The position numbers were made by a program, and so were the translations under genes. DNA of 7,750 nucleotides from Oscillospiraceae bacterium. GTDB lineage: Bacteria; Bacillota_A; Clostridia; Oscillospirales; Oscillospiraceae. The notes beneath the pieces were generated by a model. The model saw only the letters and a list, made by a program, of their open reading frames with translations. It ran no database searches and had not been told where the DNA came from. Shown piece by piece: positions 6,026 through 7,750 of the stretch (positions within the stretch are counted from its first letter, which is position 1; each line of letters starts with the position of its first letter). Location of the stretch: assembly GCA_021771675.1 (NCBI GenBank), contig JAETOP010000152.1, positions 1-7,750 of the forward strand, in the 5' to 3' direction.

Positions 6026-6475
6026 ATGGACCGATTTGAGACCTTTACCGGCTCCGTTCTGGAGCTGAGCCGGTATGTACAGAAGATCAAGGAAATAGAG
6101 ATGAAGCCCTTCGGACTGCGGGCCAATCATGTGATGTGCCTGTACCATCTGGGGAAAAATCCCCAGGGGCTCACCGTCACCCAGGTGGCGGAGAGCTGCA
6201 AGGAGGACAAGGCCGCCGTATCCCGGTGCCTTTCCCAGCTGGTGGAGCGGGGATTGGTGCAGGGGGATTTCCCGACCGACAAGCGCTCCTACCGCACGAT
6301 GCTGACCCTCACCGACGCCGGTCGGGAGCTGGTGGAGAAAATCTACCAGGGGGTGGACGCCGCCATGGCGGGCGGCGGCACCGGCCTGACGGAGCAGCAG
6401 CGGGAAATCTTTTACACCGCCATGGAAACCATCATCGACAATCTCTCCCGGTACATTGCCTCCCGGGGGGAGTGA
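6026..6475 (+). CDS. MarR-family transcriptional regulator
   Basis: This 149-residue winged helix-turn-helix protein probably acts as a dimeric repressor. The N-terminal helix (about 1-30) begins the dimer interface. The DNA-binding part runs LTVTQVAESCKEDKAAVSRC (49-68) with recognition helix KAAVSRCLSQLVERG, then the wing with D85-KRSYR and LTLTDAG. The C-terminal helices complete the dimer domain. Three cysteines (C38, C58, C68) are visible, but redox sensing is not established. The start is chosen at ATG 6026 because GGAGG at 6014-6018 is 7 bases upstream; ATG 6020 is only one base from it. The next gene, degV, starts 11 bases after the stop, so the two probably form an operon. Its own promoter carries a fitting palindrome. 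The ligand is unknown; the DegV partner hints at acyl chains. Confidence 0.93.
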   Translation: MDRFETFTGSVLELSRYVQKIKEIEMKPFGLRANHVMCLYHLGKNPQGLTVTQVAESCKEDKAAVSRCLSQLVERGLVQGDFPTDKRSYRTMLTLTDAGRELVEKIYQGVDAAMAGGGTGLTEQQREIFYTAMETIIDNLSRYIASRGE

Positions 6476-6486
6476 AAGGAACATTT

Positions 6487-7380
6487 ATGGAAAAAATTCG
6501 CATCATCACCGACTCCGGGTCGGACATCTGCCAGCCCTACCCCAAGAACCTGACCGTGCTTCCCCTGACCATCCACTTTGGCCAGGAGGAATACCGGGAC
6601 GGCGTGACCATCGACCACAAAACCTTCTATGAAAAGCTCCTCTCCGGCAAGGAGCTGCCCACCACCAGCCTGATTCCCCCGGGCCAGTTCCAGCAGGCCT
6701 TTGAACAGGCCCGGCAGGCGGGGGAGACCGTTATTGCCATTGTGCTGTCCTCCAAGCTCTCCGGCACCTGCCAGAGCGCCATCCTGGCTGCCGACGGATT
6801 TGAAAACGTGTATGTGGTGGACAGCCTGAACGCCACCTTGGGGGAGCAGATTTTGGTAAAATATGCTCTGCAATTGGTGGAGCAGGGGCTGAGCGCCGGG
6901 GAGATCGTGGCGGAATTGGAGCGGGCCAAGTCCCATGTGAACCTGATGGGCCTGCCGGACACCCTGGAATATCTTCACCGGGGCGGCCGGGTGTCCAAGA
7001 CCGTGGCGGTGCTGGGCGGGGCCCTGTCCATCAAGCCGGTGCTGCGCATTGCCGACGGCGTGGTGGTGATGATCGGCAAGGCCCGGGGATCCAGGAACGG
7101 AAACAATTACCTGATCCAGGAGGTGAGCAGAAGCGGCGTGGACTTCTCGAAGCCCCTGTGCCTGGGCTACACCGGCCTCAGCGACGAGCTGCTCCAGCGC
7201 TATATCGCCGACAGCCGGGCGCTTTGGGAGGGAAAGGTGGACAGTCTTCCTATTTCCACCGTTGGAGCCACCATCGGCACCCACGTAGGCCCGGGAGCGG
7301 TAATCGTGGCGTTTTTTGACGGGCAGGGCCCGCAGCCCCCGGCAGCGCCGGGAGGCAATTCGCACGGGGCTGACCAGTAA
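6487..7380 (+). CDS. DegV/FakB-type fatty-acid-binding protein
   Basis: This 297-residue protein belongs to the DegV family, whose best-studied members (FakB) hold a fatty acid while the kinase FakA phosphorylates its carboxyl group, feeding host or external fatty acids into phospholipids. It opens with IITDSGSDI (6-14). Further family blocks are T59-T60-S61 before PPGQF, the SSKLSGT loop with S92-G-T94, LEYLHRGGR (around 160-168), SIKPVLRI, and H266-VGPGAVIVAFF. These blocks line the carboxylate-binding site in known structures. The start ATG 6487 has AAAGGA at 6475-6480, overlapping the marR stop by one base. The last 18 residues or so (GQGPQPPAAPGGNSHGADQ region) extend past the usual family end and are Pro/Gly-rich. 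No fakA-like kinase is in the window, and the ligand is not determined. Confidence 0.93.
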   Translation: MEKIRIITDSGSDICQPYPKNLTVLPLTIHFGQEEYRDGVTIDHKTFYEKLLSGKELPTTSLIPPGQFQQAFEQARQAGETVIAIVLSSKLSGTCQSAILAADGFENVYVVDSLNATLGEQILVKYALQLVEQGLSAGEIVAELERAKSHVNLMGLPDTLEYLHRGGRVSKTVAVLGGALSIKPVLRIADGVVVMIGKARGSRNGNNYLIQEVSRSGVDFSKPLCLGYTGLSDELLQRYIADSRALWEGKVDSLPISTVGATIGTHVGPGAVIVAFFDGQGPQPPAAPGGNSHGADQ

Positions 7381-7413
7381 TTGCTGCATAAATATCCGCC
7401 CGGTGACGCTTTT

Positions 7414-7444
7414 GGGCAAAATTATTTTGTGCACTTGCCCTTTT
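7414..7444 (+). terminator. Weak candidate terminator for marR-degV
   Basis: GGGCAA (7414-7419) pairs with TTGCCC (7435-7440) across a 15-base loop, followed by TTTT. It lies 33 bases after the degV stop. The stem is short and the loop is large, so termination is uncertain. Confidence 0.35.
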
Positions 7445-7451
7445 GCCGTAG

Positions 7452-7470
7452 GGGCAGCTATCAGCTGCCC
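7452..7470. repeat. Perfect GC-rich hairpin
   Basis: GGGCAGCT-ATC-AGCTGCCC is an 8-bp perfect stem with a 3-base loop. It has no U-tract, so it is not a standard terminator. It lies between the two inverted remnant blocks and is probably another repeat unit inserted there. Confidence 0.7.
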
Positions 7471-7528
7471 GCCAAGTACCGGATTCTGAGTGTTCAGGTG
7501 AATGGAGCCAGGTAACGGTTTTAGAGCA

Positions 7529-7642
7529 AAGGCTCCCGAAGTGTAAGGGGAGCTGTCAGCGAAGCTGACTGAGGGACTGTCGCAGTACAATCTTACTAAC
7601 CTGGCGCAAATTCGTAACATCTCACCGCACAGTTCCCCAGTC
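7529..7642 (+). repeat. Dispersed repeat module, copy 2
   Basis: This is the second copy of the module at 5617-5738, in direct orientation. It lacks the 9-base insertion, and the first hairpin is altered: GCTCCC is followed by GAAGTGTAA, leaving 6 paired bases. The central 56 bases (7541-7596) are identical to copy 1. The two copies diverge after 7642. Confidence 0.9.
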
Positions 7643-7750
7643 GTGCTGTTCGCACGACAGGAAAGCTGCGGCTTTCCCCGGTGGCGGCTCTGACAGTCCA
7701 CTTACGCTGTCATTCACTACCGCCACTGCGCTTCGCTTACCCCTTACACA
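7640..7750. repeat. Hairpin cluster at the window end, inverted partner begins
   Basis: Four perfect inverted repeats follow one another: GTCGTGC/GCACGAC (7640-7658), GGAAAGC/GCTTTCC (7660-7677), and GTGGCGG/CCGCCAC (7681-7726) enclosing TGACAG/CTGTCA (7691-7712). The last bases, CCCCTTACACA (7740-7750), are the reverse complement of TGTGTAAGGGG at 5627-5637. An inverted copy of the module therefore seems to start at the edge and continue outside. No gene is visible. Confidence 0.65.

Larger units (their letters stand above)
7396..7511 (-). repeat. Inverted, expanded remnant of the upstream repeat
   Basis: On the minus strand, 7413-7396 reads AAAAGCGTCACCGGGCGG. It matches 5764-5781 at 17 of 18 bases, and its relative at 48-65 more loosely. 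Positions 7511-7499 read CTGGCTCCATTCA, identical to 1-13. The two blocks are in the same relative order as in the first copy but further apart, with a hairpin-bearing stretch in between. This is a collinear inverted copy directly behind degV. Confidence 0.6.

Noticed and set aside
6412..7701. Long minus-strand open frame (429 codons) opposite degV
   Set aside because: It is antisense to a well-supported DegV gene, with low-complexity His/Gln/Gly content and a start within repeat hairpins.

Overview
The window reads as chromosomal DNA of a GC-rich Gram-positive gut-type Clostridium relative, most likely Oscillospirales/Ruminococcaceae. This is inferred from strong GGAGG ribosome binding sites, sigma-A-type promoters, nrdR, a DegV protein, an SdpI-like protein, the lspA-rluD (ylyB) gene order known from Firmicutes, and hairpin-rich intergenic repeats of a kind I associate with that group. 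No species can be named from sequence alone.

Layout. 1-145 is a remnant of an intergenic repeat. 230-2479 (+) is a complete P1B-type Zn/Cd/Pb-exporting ATPase (CadA/ZntA), closed by a strong bidirectional terminator at 2482-2516. Converging on that terminator is a minus-strand pair, nrdR (3502-3047) followed by an SdpI-family membrane protein (3047-2532), translationally coupled through TAATG. A divergent promoter region (3503-3698) drives nrdR leftward and a tightly packed operon rightward: a four-helix membrane protein of unknown function (3699-4103), lspA (4104-4580) and an RluD-type pseudouridine synthase (4577-5485). 5486-5925 holds a roughly 430-bp composite repeat, bounded by inverted TTAGGAR heptamer arrays, with no credible gene. 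A clear promoter with an overlapping palindrome then drives a MarR regulator (6026-6475) and a DegV/FakB fatty-acid-binding protein (6487-7380). 7381-7750 is again composite repeat, cut by the window end.

Functional links. lspA and its neighbours serve lipoprotein maturation and ribosomal RNA modification. The nrdR operon controls ribonucleotide reductase and carries an unexplained membrane protein. The marR-degV pair suggests local control of exogenous fatty-acid use. CadA stands alone here, with no metal regulator in view.

The least ordinary material is the modular repeat family. Three gene-free stretches share modules in direct and inverted orientation: a 56-nt perfect match, a 37-nt hairpin module with one mismatch, inverted remnants, and heptamer arrays that look like the ends of a non-autonomous element. 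I found no transposase, CRISPR array, tRNA or rRNA, and no convincing new multi-gene system.
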